From Fodinibacter sp963730365 (GTDB lineage: Bacteria; Actinomycetota; Actinomycetes; Actinomycetales; Dermatophilaceae), in the NCBI GenBank assembly GCA_963730365.1, contig CAVSRM010000003.1:310001-374000 (forward strand): a stretch of 64,000 nucleotides of DNA, read 5' to 3'. Positions 28,649-36,699 of the stretch are shown piece by piece. Position numbers and translations under genes: made by a program. The notes beneath the pieces were generated by a model. It saw nothing but the letters and a program-made list of their open reading frames with translations, was not told where the DNA came from and ran no database searches. The stretch's first letter is position 1, and every line of letters starts with the position of its first letter.

Positions 28649-28838
28649 CGTCCGGTGTGTCGAGTCCTTGGTCGGGTGCCGCGCGAGCAGGGGCTCACGA
28701 GGTCATCTCTCGAACGTAGTAGTCGCTTGCCTCCGCAGATATCCTCCGTTCGAACTATTGCGCCTGAGCGCCGACGGGACTATCGCGCGCGGAAACACAG
28801 TCCGTGGACCGGCGCGCCCGGCGACCTACTCTTGGGCC
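28649..28838. promoter_or_regulatory. 190-bp divergent intergenic region between the giant gene and the SpoU methyltransferase
   Basis: Rightwards, TACTCT (28827-28832) lies 6 bases before ATG 28839 and is a leaderless -10 box. Leftwards, a TACGTT on the minus strand (28718 down to 28713) could be a -10 for the giant gene, but no convincing -35 accompanies it. A widely spaced dyad TCGAACG (28710-28716) / CGTTCGA (28747-28753) brackets this area; the right arm sits in an 8-bp palindrome GTTCGAAC (28748-28755). Whether any protein binds here is unknown. Confidence 0.45.
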
Positions 28839-29669
28839 ATGCCGGAGCGGATCACCCACCACGACGACCCGCGACTCGTCGACTACGTCGGGCTCACGGA
28901 CGTCGCACTGAGACGGCGTACCGAGCCTGCGGGTGGGCTGTACATCGCCGAGTCCGAGAAGGTGATCCGACGCGCTCTCGCGGCCGGGCACCAGCCTCGC
29001 AGCCTGCTCATGGGGGAGAGGTGGCTCGGCGACCTGGCCGATGTCGTGGAGGACGCGGAGGAGATCGGGGTACCGGTCTTCGTCGGCGAGAGCGAGGTCA
29101 TCGAACGACTCACCGGCTTCCGCCTCCATCGCGGCGCGCTGGCCTCCATGCACCGCCCGGAGCTGCCCTCCGTGAGCACTGTTCTCGAGCAAGCGCGCCG
29201 CGTCCTGGTGCTGGAGGACATCGTCGACCACACGAACGTGGGCGCCGTGTTCCGTTCCGCGGCCGCCCTGGGGATGGATGCCGTGCTCGTCACGCCGCGG
29301 TGTGCAGACCCGTTGTACCGCAGGGCGATTCGCGTCTCCATGGGCACCGTCTTTCAGGTGCCGTGGGCCCGCATCGACCCGTGGCCCGGCGGGGTCGCGG
29401 ACCTGCGGAGCCTCGGTTTCACCGTCGCCGCGCTGGCCTTGGCCGATGAGTCCGTCTCACTGTCCGACCTTGCGGCGCGCCCCCCCGAGCGGCTCGCGCT
29501 GGTGCTGGGCACCGAAGGGGACGGCATCGCCGACTCGACCCTCGCACAGGCCGACGTCGTCGTGCGGATCCCGATGGCCGGTGGCGTCGACTCGCTCAAC
29601 GTGGCATCGGCCGGCGCGGTGGCGGCCTGGGCGCTGCGGGTCGGCGAGCCGGAGTCGGGTCACCCCTAG
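28839..29669 (+). CDS. SpoU/TrmH-family RNA 2'-O-methyltransferase
   Basis: 276 residues. It has the three SPOUT/TrmH motifs: DHTNVGAVFRSAAALG (Asn and Arg of motif 1), VLGTEGDGI (motif 2) and IPMAGGVDSLNVASAGA (motif 3, with Ala where many members have Ser). An N-terminal segment resembling an RNA-binding substrate domain precedes the knotted SAM-binding domain. It should methylate a ribose 2'-OH in rRNA or tRNA in the cytoplasm; the target nucleotide cannot be told from sequence. Start ATG 28839 is chosen because TACTCT ends 6 bases upstream (leaderless). It is divergent from the giant gene and followed by a separate promoter. Confidence 0.88.
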   Translation: MPERITHHDDPRLVDYVGLTDVALRRRTEPAGGLYIAESEKVIRRALAAGHQPRSLLMGERWLGDLADVVEDAEEIGVPVFVGESEVIERLTGFRLHRGALASMHRPELPSVSTVLEQARRVLVLEDIVDHTNVGAVFRSAAALGMDAVLVTPRCADPLYRRAIRVSMGTVFQVPWARIDPWPGGVADLRSLGFTVAALALADESVSLSDLAARPPERLALVLGTEGDGIADSTLAQADVVVRIPMAGGVDSLNVASAGAVAAWALRVGEPESGHP

Positions 29670-29732
29670 CTGACCCGCGCCGAGCCGTCGTGCGTCACTC
29701 TTCGGTGCCGTTCGCGTCCTGGCTGCAACCCC

Positions 29733-29761
29733 TTGACGTCACGTTCACGAGACGACAGAAT
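29733..29761 (+). promoter_or_regulatory. Promoter of the carbohydrate ABC transporter operon
   Basis: TTGACG (29733-29738) and CAGAAT (29756-29761) are separated by 17 bp, matching the vegetative consensus at 5/6 and 4/6 positions. Transcription would begin near 29768, at the edge of the palindrome that follows. Confidence 0.7.
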
Positions 29762-29767
29762 CGCGGT

Positions 29768-29785
29768 TAGGCGAACGTTCGCCTA
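29768..29785. promoter_or_regulatory. 18-bp perfect palindrome, probable LacI-family operator
   Basis: TAGGCGAACGTTCGCCTA is identical to its reverse complement and has a central CG, as is typical of LacI/GalR operators. It begins at the predicted transcription start of the operon that encodes a LacI-family protein (33301-34392), so bound repressor would block initiation. Binding by that protein is inferred. Confidence 0.75.
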
Positions 29786-29838
29786 GCCCACAACGCCGCG
29801 GGCCCTTCGAGTCGCGGTGCTGGCCGAGGGAGGTACCA

Positions 29839-30981
29839 GTGACGCTGACCGAGCAGTCAACCCGACCATCACGGGTGACGAGCGACCCGAGACCCGAGAG
29901 GACCGGCTGGATCGCGCGCAACCGCGAGACCGTCGACGCCTGGCTGTTCCTCCTGCCGTTCCTGCTCATCTACACGGTCCTGCAGATCTATCCCGTGATC
30001 CAGGCCGGTCTGATGAGCCTGTTCCGGTGGGACCTGCTAGACCCCTCGCGACGCGAGTACATCGGCGGCGACAACTACGTCGAGATGTTCGGAGCGACCG
30101 GGCTCACATGGGACGCCACCAATCTTCTCGGCTGGCGGATCATCGGGCTGCTCTTGCTGGTCGGCATGGCCGTCGCGGTCGCGAGGCGCGCCCTGGACGT
30201 GCGTCGGGCGGTCGCCTACGGGGCCGTCGTCGTCCTCGTGTTCGGAGTCCTGTTCGGCCTGCATCCGGGACCCGAGGACTCCTGGTACGACGCGCTCTTC
30301 TGGAAGTCCTTCGGGAACACCATCGTCTTCGTCGTGCTCTCCACGCCGGTCATCGTCGGCATCGCCCTGGCCCTCGCCCTCGTCCTCAACGGCAGCGGGC
30401 GGTACGTCGGCCTGCTGCGGGCGGCCTTCTTCGCTCCGTACGTGCTCTCGGTCGCCGTACTCACGCTCATCTGGGGCTTCCTGCTGAACCCCGACCTGGG
30501 CCTGGTCGCGCGGGCCCTCGAGGCGTTCGGCCTCGAACCCGTCTCCTGGCTGACCGACCCATCCCTCGCCCTGCCGGCGATCGTCGTCGTCACCCTCTGG
30601 TGGACCATGGGCTTCAACCTCGTGCTCTTCATCGCCGGGCTCCAGGACATCGAGCCGTCGCTGTACGAAGCTGCCACGCTCGACGGCGCCGGCCCGTGGG
30701 GCAGGTTTCGCAACGTCACCGTGCCCGGACTGCGCCGCACCATCGTGCTCGTCTCCGTGCTCCAGGTGATCGCCTCGTTCCAGATCTTCGGACAGGTCTA
30801 CATCCTCACCCGCGGCGGGCCGGCGAACTCCACGCGCGTGCTCATCCAGAACATCTACGAGTCCGGCTTCCGCGAGTTCCGGCTCGGCTACGCCGCCGCG
30901 CAGTCGGTGTTCCTCTTCCTCGTGATGCTCATCGTGTCCGTCGTCCAACTGAAGATCATGAGAGAGGAGGACGAGGCATGA
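29839..30981 (+). CDS. Carbohydrate ABC transporter permease, MalF/UgpA type, with extra membrane insert
   Basis: 380 residues. GTG 29839 follows a strong ribosome site GAGGGAGG (29826-29833). TM1 is at about 35-58. The EAA loop EAATLDGAGPWGRF begins at residue 277 and contacts the ATPase. RGGPANST near the C-terminus is typical of sugar permeases. Unlike most MalF-type proteins of about 300 residues, it has an added segment (about 97-142) with two predicted helices after the first periplasmic loop. It is first gene of the operon and would pair with the next permease to import a sugar or oligosaccharide delivered by the lipoprotein. The substrate is unknown. Confidence 0.9.
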   Translation: MTLTEQSTRPSRVTSDPRPERTGWIARNRETVDAWLFLLPFLLIYTVLQIYPVIQAGLMSLFRWDLLDPSRREYIGGDNYVEMFGATGLTWDATNLLGWRIIGLLLLVGMAVAVARRALDVRRAVAYGAVVVLVFGVLFGLHPGPEDSWYDALFWKSFGNTIVFVVLSTPVIVGIALALALVLNGSGRYVGLLRAAFFAPYVLSVAVLTLIWGFLLNPDLGLVARALEAFGLEPVSWLTDPSLALPAIVVVTLWWTMGFNLVLFIAGLQDIEPSLYEAATLDGAGPWGRFRNVTVPGLRRTIVLVSVLQVIASFQIFGQVYILTRGGPANSTRVLIQNIYESGFREFRLGYAAAQSVFLFLVMLIVSVVQLKIMREEDEA

Positions 30982-31874
30982 GCACCACCACAGCACCCAC
31001 GACCCGTTCGGCCTCCACGTCCGACACCGGTTCCCGAGGGGGCATCTCTCCCCGGCGGCTGCGCCAGCTCCTGATGATCGGTGCCCTGGGCTTCGCAGGC
31101 CTGGTCTGGCTCACCCCGCTCCTGTGGATGCTGTCGTTGTCGGTCTCCTCCAACGAGGCGCTGACGACGAACACGACCAGCCTGGTCCCTCTCGATCCGA
31201 CGCTGTCGAACTACGGTGACGTGCTCGACGTCGGCCTGACGCCGCGCTGGCTGCTCAACTCACTCATCGTGACCGGGGTCACGACCATCGCCACGCTGGC
31301 CCTGTCAGCGAGCGCCGGCTACGCCTTCGCGCGCCTGCAGTTCCGCGGTAAATGGTTCCTGTTCCCGTTCGTGCTCGCCGGGCTCATGGTCCCCAAGGAG
31401 GCCATGTTCATCCCGCAGTTCCTCATGTTCAGCGAGGTGGACCTGCACAACACCTACAGCGCGCTGGCGCTTCCGCGGATCGCTGCACCGCTCGGGGTTT
31501 TCATCATGACCCAGTTCTTCCGGGCCCTACCCCGAGACATAGAGGAAGCCGCATCGGTGGATGGTGCCAGCCGCTGGGTCATCTTCTCGCGCGTCCTGTT
31601 GCCCCTGTCGGTGCCGGCGCTGACGGCTCTCGGCATCTTCACCTTCATCCTCACGTGGAACGACTACCTCTGGCCGCTGGTCTCCGCCACGAAGCCGGAG
31701 ATGTTCACCATCACGACGGGGCTGGCCTCCCTCCAGGGCAACTTCGCCCAGGCGACCGAACTCGGCTCGCTCATGGCCCGCGGAGTCGTGGCGGCGGCAC
31801 CGCTGCTCATCCTGTTCGTCATCTTCCAGAAGCACCTGATCCGAGGCATCTCCGTGGGGAGTGGTGGCAAGTGA
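30978..31874 (+). CDS. Carbohydrate ABC transporter permease, MalG/UgpE type
   Basis: 298 residues. ATG 30978 overlaps the upstream stop (ATGA) and follows an AGAGAGGAGG ribosome site. A 30-residue Ser/Thr-rich cytoplasmic tail precedes TM1 (about 33-55). The EAA loop EEAASVDGASRW begins at residue 189, and TWNDYLWPL near residue 230 is characteristic of MalG-type proteins. It forms the second half of the translocation pore with the product of 29839-30981. Length and topology are normal for the family. Confidence 0.92.
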   Translation: MSTTTAPTTRSASTSDTGSRGGISPRRLRQLLMIGALGFAGLVWLTPLLWMLSLSVSSNEALTTNTTSLVPLDPTLSNYGDVLDVGLTPRWLLNSLIVTGVTTIATLALSASAGYAFARLQFRGKWFLFPFVLAGLMVPKEAMFIPQFLMFSEVDLHNTYSALALPRIAAPLGVFIMTQFFRALPRDIEEAASVDGASRWVIFSRVLLPLSVPALTALGIFTFILTWNDYLWPLVSATKPEMFTITTGLASLQGNFAQATELGSLMARGVVAAAPLLILFVIFQKHLIRGISVGSGGK

Positions 31875-33304
31875 ACCGTCCGACGAACCGATCACTGGTC
31901 AGGGCGTCCGCCCGCAAGGCGCTCATCGCGGGCCTGTTGTCCACGATGACCCTCACCTCGGCCTGCGGCATGGTCGTCCGCCGTGACGCTCCCGATCCGG
32001 CGGCAGAGGAGGTCAAGCTGTCCCAGGACGCGGTCGACCCGCTGGCCATCGAGATGGCGAGGTTCTTCGGGGACTGCGAGGACAGCACCCTCGGGGTCAC
32101 GGACGTCTCGCAGGCGACCAGCGAGTGCGAGGTCATCCAGATCCTCACCAACGAGTACAACGCCGACAACCCGACCGGCATCAGCATCGAGCGGCTCGGA
32201 GGCGCGCAGTACGCCTCCTACTACGACACGCTGAACGCCACGTACGCCGGCGGATCCCCACCCGACGTCGCCGTGATGCACGCGGCCAACCTGCCCGACT
32301 ACGCCGGCCGGGACCTGCTCGTGCCCCTGGACGACGTCCTCGCCGACGCGGGGGTGGACCCGTCGCAGTGGACCGAGCCCGCCCGTCAGGCCGTCACATT
32401 CGATGGCAAGATCTACGGGGTTCCGTTCGACGTCCACACGAACCTGTGGCACGTGAACCGCGACCTCTTCGCCGAAGCGGGCTTGGTCGATGCCGATGGT
32501 GAGCCCGTGCTGCCGACGAGCCCGGAGGAGTTCTTCGCGCAGGCAGAGCAGCTCCAGGAGCGTACCGGTGCGCAATACTTCGCGATCGACGCGAACCAGT
32601 TCGCCTTGAGCGTCATGATGTTCCTGACCCTGCTCTACCAGCAAGGCGGCACGATCACCGACGCGGCGGGTACCTCCGCCACGCTCGACTCCCCCGAGGC
32701 ACTGGAGGCACTCCGCTTCATGAACGAGATGTTCGACCGCGGCTACGCGAGCGCCACCCAGGACTACACGGCCGCCCAGACGGCCTTCCTCAATGGTGAC
32801 GCGGCCGTCCTCCACAACGGCACGTGGGTCGTCAACCAGTACGACGCCGAGGCCGACTTCGACTACGAGGTGGTTCCGTTCCCCACGCTCTACGACCGGC
32901 CGGCCGCCTGGGCCAACTCCCACGTATGGGTCATCCCGGTGCAGGACACCGGCGAGCGGTACGCCGAGGCCATGGACTTCGTCTCCTTCCTCAGCGAGAA
33001 CGACGCCGCCTGGGCCATCGGCACCGGGCACCTGCCGGCGGTCGCCCCCGTCCTGGACAGCACGGCGTTCGAGGATGCCCCCCAGCGGAAGAGCTTCGCG
33101 GAGGGTGCGGTCGACCAGGCCCAGCTCCTGCCGCAGGTCGGCAACTGGCAGCCCATCGAGGACGTGCTCAAGGCGCAGGTCGAGTCGACGTGGCTCACGG
33201 GTGTTCCACCTCAGGAAGCCCTGGACCGTGCCCAGCGACTGGTCGGCCAGCGGCTCGCCACGGCCGGACTGGCGGGCTCGGACAGCGCCGCCAGCGGCGG
33301 ATGA
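31871..33304 (+). CDS. Extracellular sugar-binding lipoprotein of the ABC transporter
   Basis: 477 residues. GTG 31871 overlaps the upstream stop (GTGA). An Arg/Lys-rich n-region and hydrophobic stretch end at LTSAC with Cys32 as the likely lipidated residue; the lipobox is imperfect (Thr at -3). The mature protein is a type-1 sugar-binding protein, with segments such as PDVAVMHAANL, YGVPFDVHTNLWHVNRDLF and NGTWVVNQY that line ligand pockets in this family. It would capture a carbohydrate outside the membrane and hand it to the two permeases. The neighbouring GH2 enzyme suggests a beta-linked oligosaccharide or glucuronide; this is inference. Confidence 0.88.
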   Translation: MNRPTNRSLVRASARKALIAGLLSTMTLTSACGMVVRRDAPDPAAEEVKLSQDAVDPLAIEMARFFGDCEDSTLGVTDVSQATSECEVIQILTNEYNADNPTGISIERLGGAQYASYYDTLNATYAGGSPPDVAVMHAANLPDYAGRDLLVPLDDVLADAGVDPSQWTEPARQAVTFDGKIYGVPFDVHTNLWHVNRDLFAEAGLVDADGEPVLPTSPEEFFAQAEQLQERTGAQYFAIDANQFALSVMMFLTLLYQQGGTITDAAGTSATLDSPEALEALRFMNEMFDRGYASATQDYTAAQTAFLNGDAAVLHNGTWVVNQYDAEADFDYEVVPFPTLYDRPAAWANSHVWVIPVQDTGERYAEAMDFVSFLSENDAAWAIGTGHLPAVAPVLDSTAFEDAPQRKSFAEGAVDQAQLLPQVGNWQPIEDVLKAQVESTWLTGVPPQEALDRAQRLVGQRLATAGLAGSDSAASGG

Positions 33305-34392
33305 CCGAGAGCGCCGAGCCCGGGGCAGGGCGCAGACCGTCCATCAAGGACGTGGCTGAGCGGGCCGGCGTGAGCTTCCAGACCGCGAGCAAGGTGCTCC
33401 GAGGCGGCGGGACGGTGGCGAAGGCGACCCGGGAGCGCATCCACTCCATCGCCGAGGACCTGGGCTACGTCCCCAACGACGTGGCGCGCAGCCTGGTCAC
33501 CCGGCGCACCCGGACGATCGGGGTCGCGGTGGGTGACCTCAGCGACCACATCGTCGCGCAGTTCGTGGCTGGCGCCGAGCACGAGGCCCGGGAGCAGCAG
33601 CACTCTGTCCTCATCGTCAGCGTCGACACCGGCGCTGACGGCGGCGAGAGGTCCCTGCGTACGCTGCTCGAGCGCCGGGTCGACGGCATCTTCGTGGCGG
33701 CCCCCCGCCTCGAGGTCGATGCCCGCCTCGGAGCGCTCCTGCGAGGACCGGTCCCAGTGGTCAGCATCCACGGGGTGGCCGGTGGGGGTGTCCGCCTCGT
33801 GGGATCGGACCAGCAGGAGACGGCCCGGCTCGCGACCGCACACCTGATCGAGCTCGGACACACCCGCATCGGCATGGTCACCGGGCACACGACGCGGCGC
33901 GTGACCCACAGCCGCACGCGGGGCTACGAGGCCGCGCTGGTGGCCGCCGGGTTGGAGCCGGTCGACACCATGATCGCCGCGGGGGACTGGCAGCCCGGCG
34001 GCGGCTACGCGGCGACGGCGACCCTCCTCGACAGGCGGCCGGACATCACGGCGCTCTACGTCCAGAACGACCTGATGGCGGTAGGGGCCCTGCACGCCGC
34101 GAGCGACCGCGGACTCCGGGTCCCCTCAGACCTGGCCGTCATCGGGTGCGACGACATCCCTACCGCCGCGCACACGGTGCCGACCCTCAGCACGGTGCGC
34201 ATGCCGTTCGCCGAGACCGGGGCCCGCGCCGTCCGGATGCTCATCGAGGGAACTGGTGGCGCGGGGGCGGACGGCCGGCACCATCGTGTCCTCCTGCCCG
34301 TGCGCCTCGTCTGCCGGCAGTCCTGCGGGTGCAACGGCTCCACGGAGGCATCGGTGAGGACCCCTGCGGGCGCGGAGGAGGGCCGCCGATGA
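33301..34392 (+). CDS. LacI/GalR-family transcriptional regulator
   Basis: 363 residues. ATG 33301 overlaps the upstream stop. Residues 14-34 hold the N-terminal helix-turn-helix (IKDVAERAGVSFQTASKVL). The hinge (about 55-65) leads into a periplasmic-binding-like effector domain with VGSDQQETARLATAHL and VIGCDDIPTAAHTVPTLSTVR, both standard LacI features. The C-terminus has a Cys cluster (CRQSCGC) and a short disordered tail. It most likely represses its own operon through the palindrome at 29768-29785 and is released by an imported sugar. Lying inside the operon makes the circuit autoregulated. Confidence 0.92.
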   Translation: MTESAEPGAGRRPSIKDVAERAGVSFQTASKVLRGGGTVAKATRERIHSIAEDLGYVPNDVARSLVTRRTRTIGVAVGDLSDHIVAQFVAGAEHEAREQQHSVLIVSVDTGADGGERSLRTLLERRVDGIFVAAPRLEVDARLGALLRGPVPVVSIHGVAGGGVRLVGSDQQETARLATAHLIELGHTRIGMVTGHTTRRVTHSRTRGYEAALVAAGLEPVDTMIAAGDWQPGGGYAATATLLDRRPDITALYVQNDLMAVGALHAASDRGLRVPSDLAVIGCDDIPTAAHTVPTLSTVRMPFAETGARAVRMLIEGTGGAGADGRHHRVLLPVRLVCRQSCGCNGSTEASVRTPAGAEEGRR

Positions 34393-36260
34393 CCGAGTCC
34401 CCGGACCTGCCCCGACCCGAGTACCCCCGACCGCAATGGCGTCGGGACCGGTGGCGCTCGCTGAACGGCCGGTGGTGCTTCGCGTTCGACGACCAGGACA
34501 TCGGTCTCGCGTCACGGTGGCACGAGCTCGGCGTCGAAGACCTGGATCTCGACGGCTGCCCGCTCCACGACCACGTGGTCGTACCGTTCGCTCCACACAC
34601 CGAGGCGTCCGGCGTGGCCGACCGCACGCTGCACCATGTTCTCTGGTATGCGCGCAGCTTCGACGCCGACGGCCTCGCCGCGGCGGACGAGCGACTGCTG
34701 CTCCACATCGGTGCTGCGGACCACGACACCACGGTGTGGGTGAACGGCCAGCACGTCGCGTCGCACCGCGGTGGTTACACCCCGATCTCGGCAGACGTCA
34801 CGGATGCAGTGAGGAGCGGCGACAACGTCGTGACGGTCCGCGTCGCCGATGACCACGAGGACCTTGGCCAGCCACGCGGCAAGCAGTACTGGCTCGAACG
34901 GTCCGAGTACGTCTTCTATCGCGGCACGACGGGGATCTGGCAGTCGGTCTGGGTGGAGCCCGTGGCCCGGGCGGCGGTTCGTGAGGCTCACGTGGTCCCG
35001 GTGCTCCACGACGCCTCGGTCGACGTCACCGTGGACGTCACCCGGGCCGCGGTGGGCTCCACCCTCCGGGTCACGATCTCCCGGGGTGACGGTCCACTGG
35101 TGCTGGACACGATCCTGCTCACCGACACCTCGGTGAGTCGTCGGTGGAGGCTCAACGAGCACCTCTCGGCCCGGGACGCCAAGATCCTGGAATTCCAGGG
35201 CGTGGCGACCTGGCACCCCGGCAAGCCGCGCCTGTACGACCTCACCCTGGAGGTGCTGGACGACGACGGCGCCGTGCTCGACCGGGTGCACTCGTACTTC
35301 GGGATGCGGTCGGTGTCAGCGCACGACGGTCAGGTGCTGCTCAACGGGCGACCCATCTTCCAGCGCCTCGTGCTGGACCAGGGGTTCTTTCCTGAGTCCG
35401 GGTACACCGCCCCGAGCGACGAGGCGATCCGTGCCGACATCGAGCTCGCCCAGAAGCTGGGTTTCAACGGCGCCCGCAAGCACCAGAAGATCGAGGATCC
35501 CCGATACCTGTACTGGGCCGACCGTCTCGGGTTCCTCGTCTGGGAGGAGATGCCGAGCGCCTTCCGGTACAGCTCGGACTCCGTCCGTCAGGTGACGGCT
35601 CAGTGGCAGGAGGCCGTGGTCCGCGACCGGAACCACCCGTGCATCGTCGTCTGGGTGCCGATGAACGAGAGCTGGGGGGTGCCGTCTGTGGCCCTCGGCT
35701 CCGACGCGCGCCAGCCCGAGCACCTGCTGGCGATGTACCACCTCACGAAGGCCCTGGACCCGACCCGGCTCGTGGTGTCGAACGACGGGTGGGAGCACGC
35801 CCTCACCGACCTGTGCACCATCCACGACTACAGCGATCCAGACACCATCCGGGCCCGGCTCGAGAGCCGCGAGGCCGCCGTGGCCTCTCGGCCACTGCAC
35901 CACCCGATCTACCTCGAGGGTCACGGGGACTGCGGGGAACCGATCATCGTGAGCGAGTTCGGCGGGGTGGCCATCGACGAGCGCGGGACCTGGGGCTTCC
36001 ACACCGTGCCCGACGGTGCTGCCCTCGTGGAGGCCTACCGGGACTTCGTCTCCGCCGTTGTGTCGAGTCCCGTGGTCGCTGGGTTCTGCTGGACCCAGCT
36101 GACCGACGTCGAGCAGGAGGCCAACGGACTCCTGGATGCCCATCGTCGTCCCAAGGCCGATTCCGACGAGGTGCGCGGCGCGACCCAGCAGCCCGCGCGT
36201 CGGGAGATCCGCACCTCGATCCCGCTCCCTGAAGACCTTCAGCCCCCGCCCGACGCCTGA
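34389..36260 (+). CDS. Glycoside hydrolase family 2 enzyme (cytoplasmic beta-glycosidase)
   Basis: 623 residues. ATG 34389 overlaps the LacI stop (ATGA). It shows the GH2 order: an N-terminal jelly-roll sugar-binding domain (about 20-190, with DTTVWVNGQHVASHRGGY), an immunoglobulin-like domain (about 200-310) and a TIM barrel (about 320-600). The acid/base is E427 in VPMNESWG. The nucleophile is probably E523 in IIVSEFGG. FGMRSVS and LNGRPIFQRLVLDQG mark the barrel entry. There is no signal peptide, so it acts on sugars brought in by the transporter. Beta-galactosidase, glucuronidase or mannosidase activity cannot be distinguished. It is the last gene of the operon. Confidence 0.88.
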   Translation: MTESPDLPRPEYPRPQWRRDRWRSLNGRWCFAFDDQDIGLASRWHELGVEDLDLDGCPLHDHVVVPFAPHTEASGVADRTLHHVLWYARSFDADGLAAADERLLLHIGAADHDTTVWVNGQHVASHRGGYTPISADVTDAVRSGDNVVTVRVADDHEDLGQPRGKQYWLERSEYVFYRGTTGIWQSVWVEPVARAAVREAHVVPVLHDASVDVTVDVTRAAVGSTLRVTISRGDGPLVLDTILLTDTSVSRRWRLNEHLSARDAKILEFQGVATWHPGKPRLYDLTLEVLDDDGAVLDRVHSYFGMRSVSAHDGQVLLNGRPIFQRLVLDQGFFPESGYTAPSDEAIRADIELAQKLGFNGARKHQKIEDPRYLYWADRLGFLVWEEMPSAFRYSSDSVRQVTAQWQEAVVRDRNHPCIVVWVPMNESWGVPSVALGSDARQPEHLLAMYHLTKALDPTRLVVSNDGWEHALTDLCTIHDYSDPDTIRARLESREAAVASRPLHHPIYLEGHGDCGEPIIVSEFGGVAIDERGTWGFHTVPDGAALVEAYRDFVSAVVSSPVVAGFCWTQLTDVEQEANGLLDAHRRPKADSDEVRGATQQPARREIRTSIPLPEDLQPPPDA

Positions 36261-36280
36261 CACCGGCACCGCTACGGGTA

Positions 36281-36313
36281 CCAGGGCTCACCGCCGCGGT
36301 CGGCGGGTCCTGG
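36281..36313. terminator. Hairpin between convergent genes, probable bidirectional terminator
   Basis: CCAGG (36281-36285) pairs with CCTGG (36309-36313), and the interior CCGCCG pairs with CGGCGG around a CGGT loop. It lies in the 61-bp gap between the stops of the GH2 gene and the DUF3037 gene. No T-run follows. Confidence 0.5.
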
Positions 36314-36321
36314 CGCGACTC

Positions 36322-36699
36322 CTACCGCACCAGGCTGTCGACGAGGCGGTCGACCTCGGCGGACGGGTCCGCAGCCGTACCGCCGTGCACGGGTCCCGGC
36401 TGGAGCACCGTGGACCTCGGCGCACAGATCCACCCGAACCGCTTGCCCGCCGTCGACAGCGAGGCCTGGACCTCGGCTGGAGGACGCTCGCACAGGGTGC
36501 CGAGCGTCTCGAGGGCGGCCCTGAGGGCGTCAATGTCGGCGCCGGGGTACAGGGCAAGAATCCGAGCCTCGTCCAGGTGGAAGGCGCACCTCAGCACGCC
36601 GGCCGACTGGGAGTGGAGCACCACGGCGACGTTGAGGCACTCGCCGCGGTCGACGCGGGGCACGAATCGCAGCACGACGTACTGGTAGGGATGAGTCAC
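36322..36699 (-). CDS. DUF3037 family protein, partner of the HipA-like kinase
   Basis: 125 residues. GTG 36699 overlaps the stop of the upstream kinase gene (GTGA), so the two are translationally coupled. The N-terminus YQYVVLRFVPRVDRGECLNV is the hallmark of DUF3037, a small domain of unknown biochemistry. The rest is helical, ending in VDRLVDSLVR. DUF3037 genes are often found next to HipA-like kinase genes, as here, so it is likely a substrate, inhibitor or cofactor of that kinase. No DNA-binding motif is evident, so it is not a HipB-type antitoxin by sequence. Confidence 0.8.
   Translation of the reverse strand: MTHPYQYVVLRFVPRVDRGECLNVAVVLHSQSAGVLRCAFHLDEARILALYPGADIDALRAALETLGTLCERPPAEVQASLSTAGKRFGWICAPRSTVLQPGPVHGGTAADPSAEVDRLVDSLVR

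Noticed and set aside
28748..28755. LexA/SOS box suggested by GTTCGAAC
   Set aside because: The mycobacterial-type LexA site needs TCGAAC-N4-GTTCGA; here the half-sites are in the wrong order and spacing.
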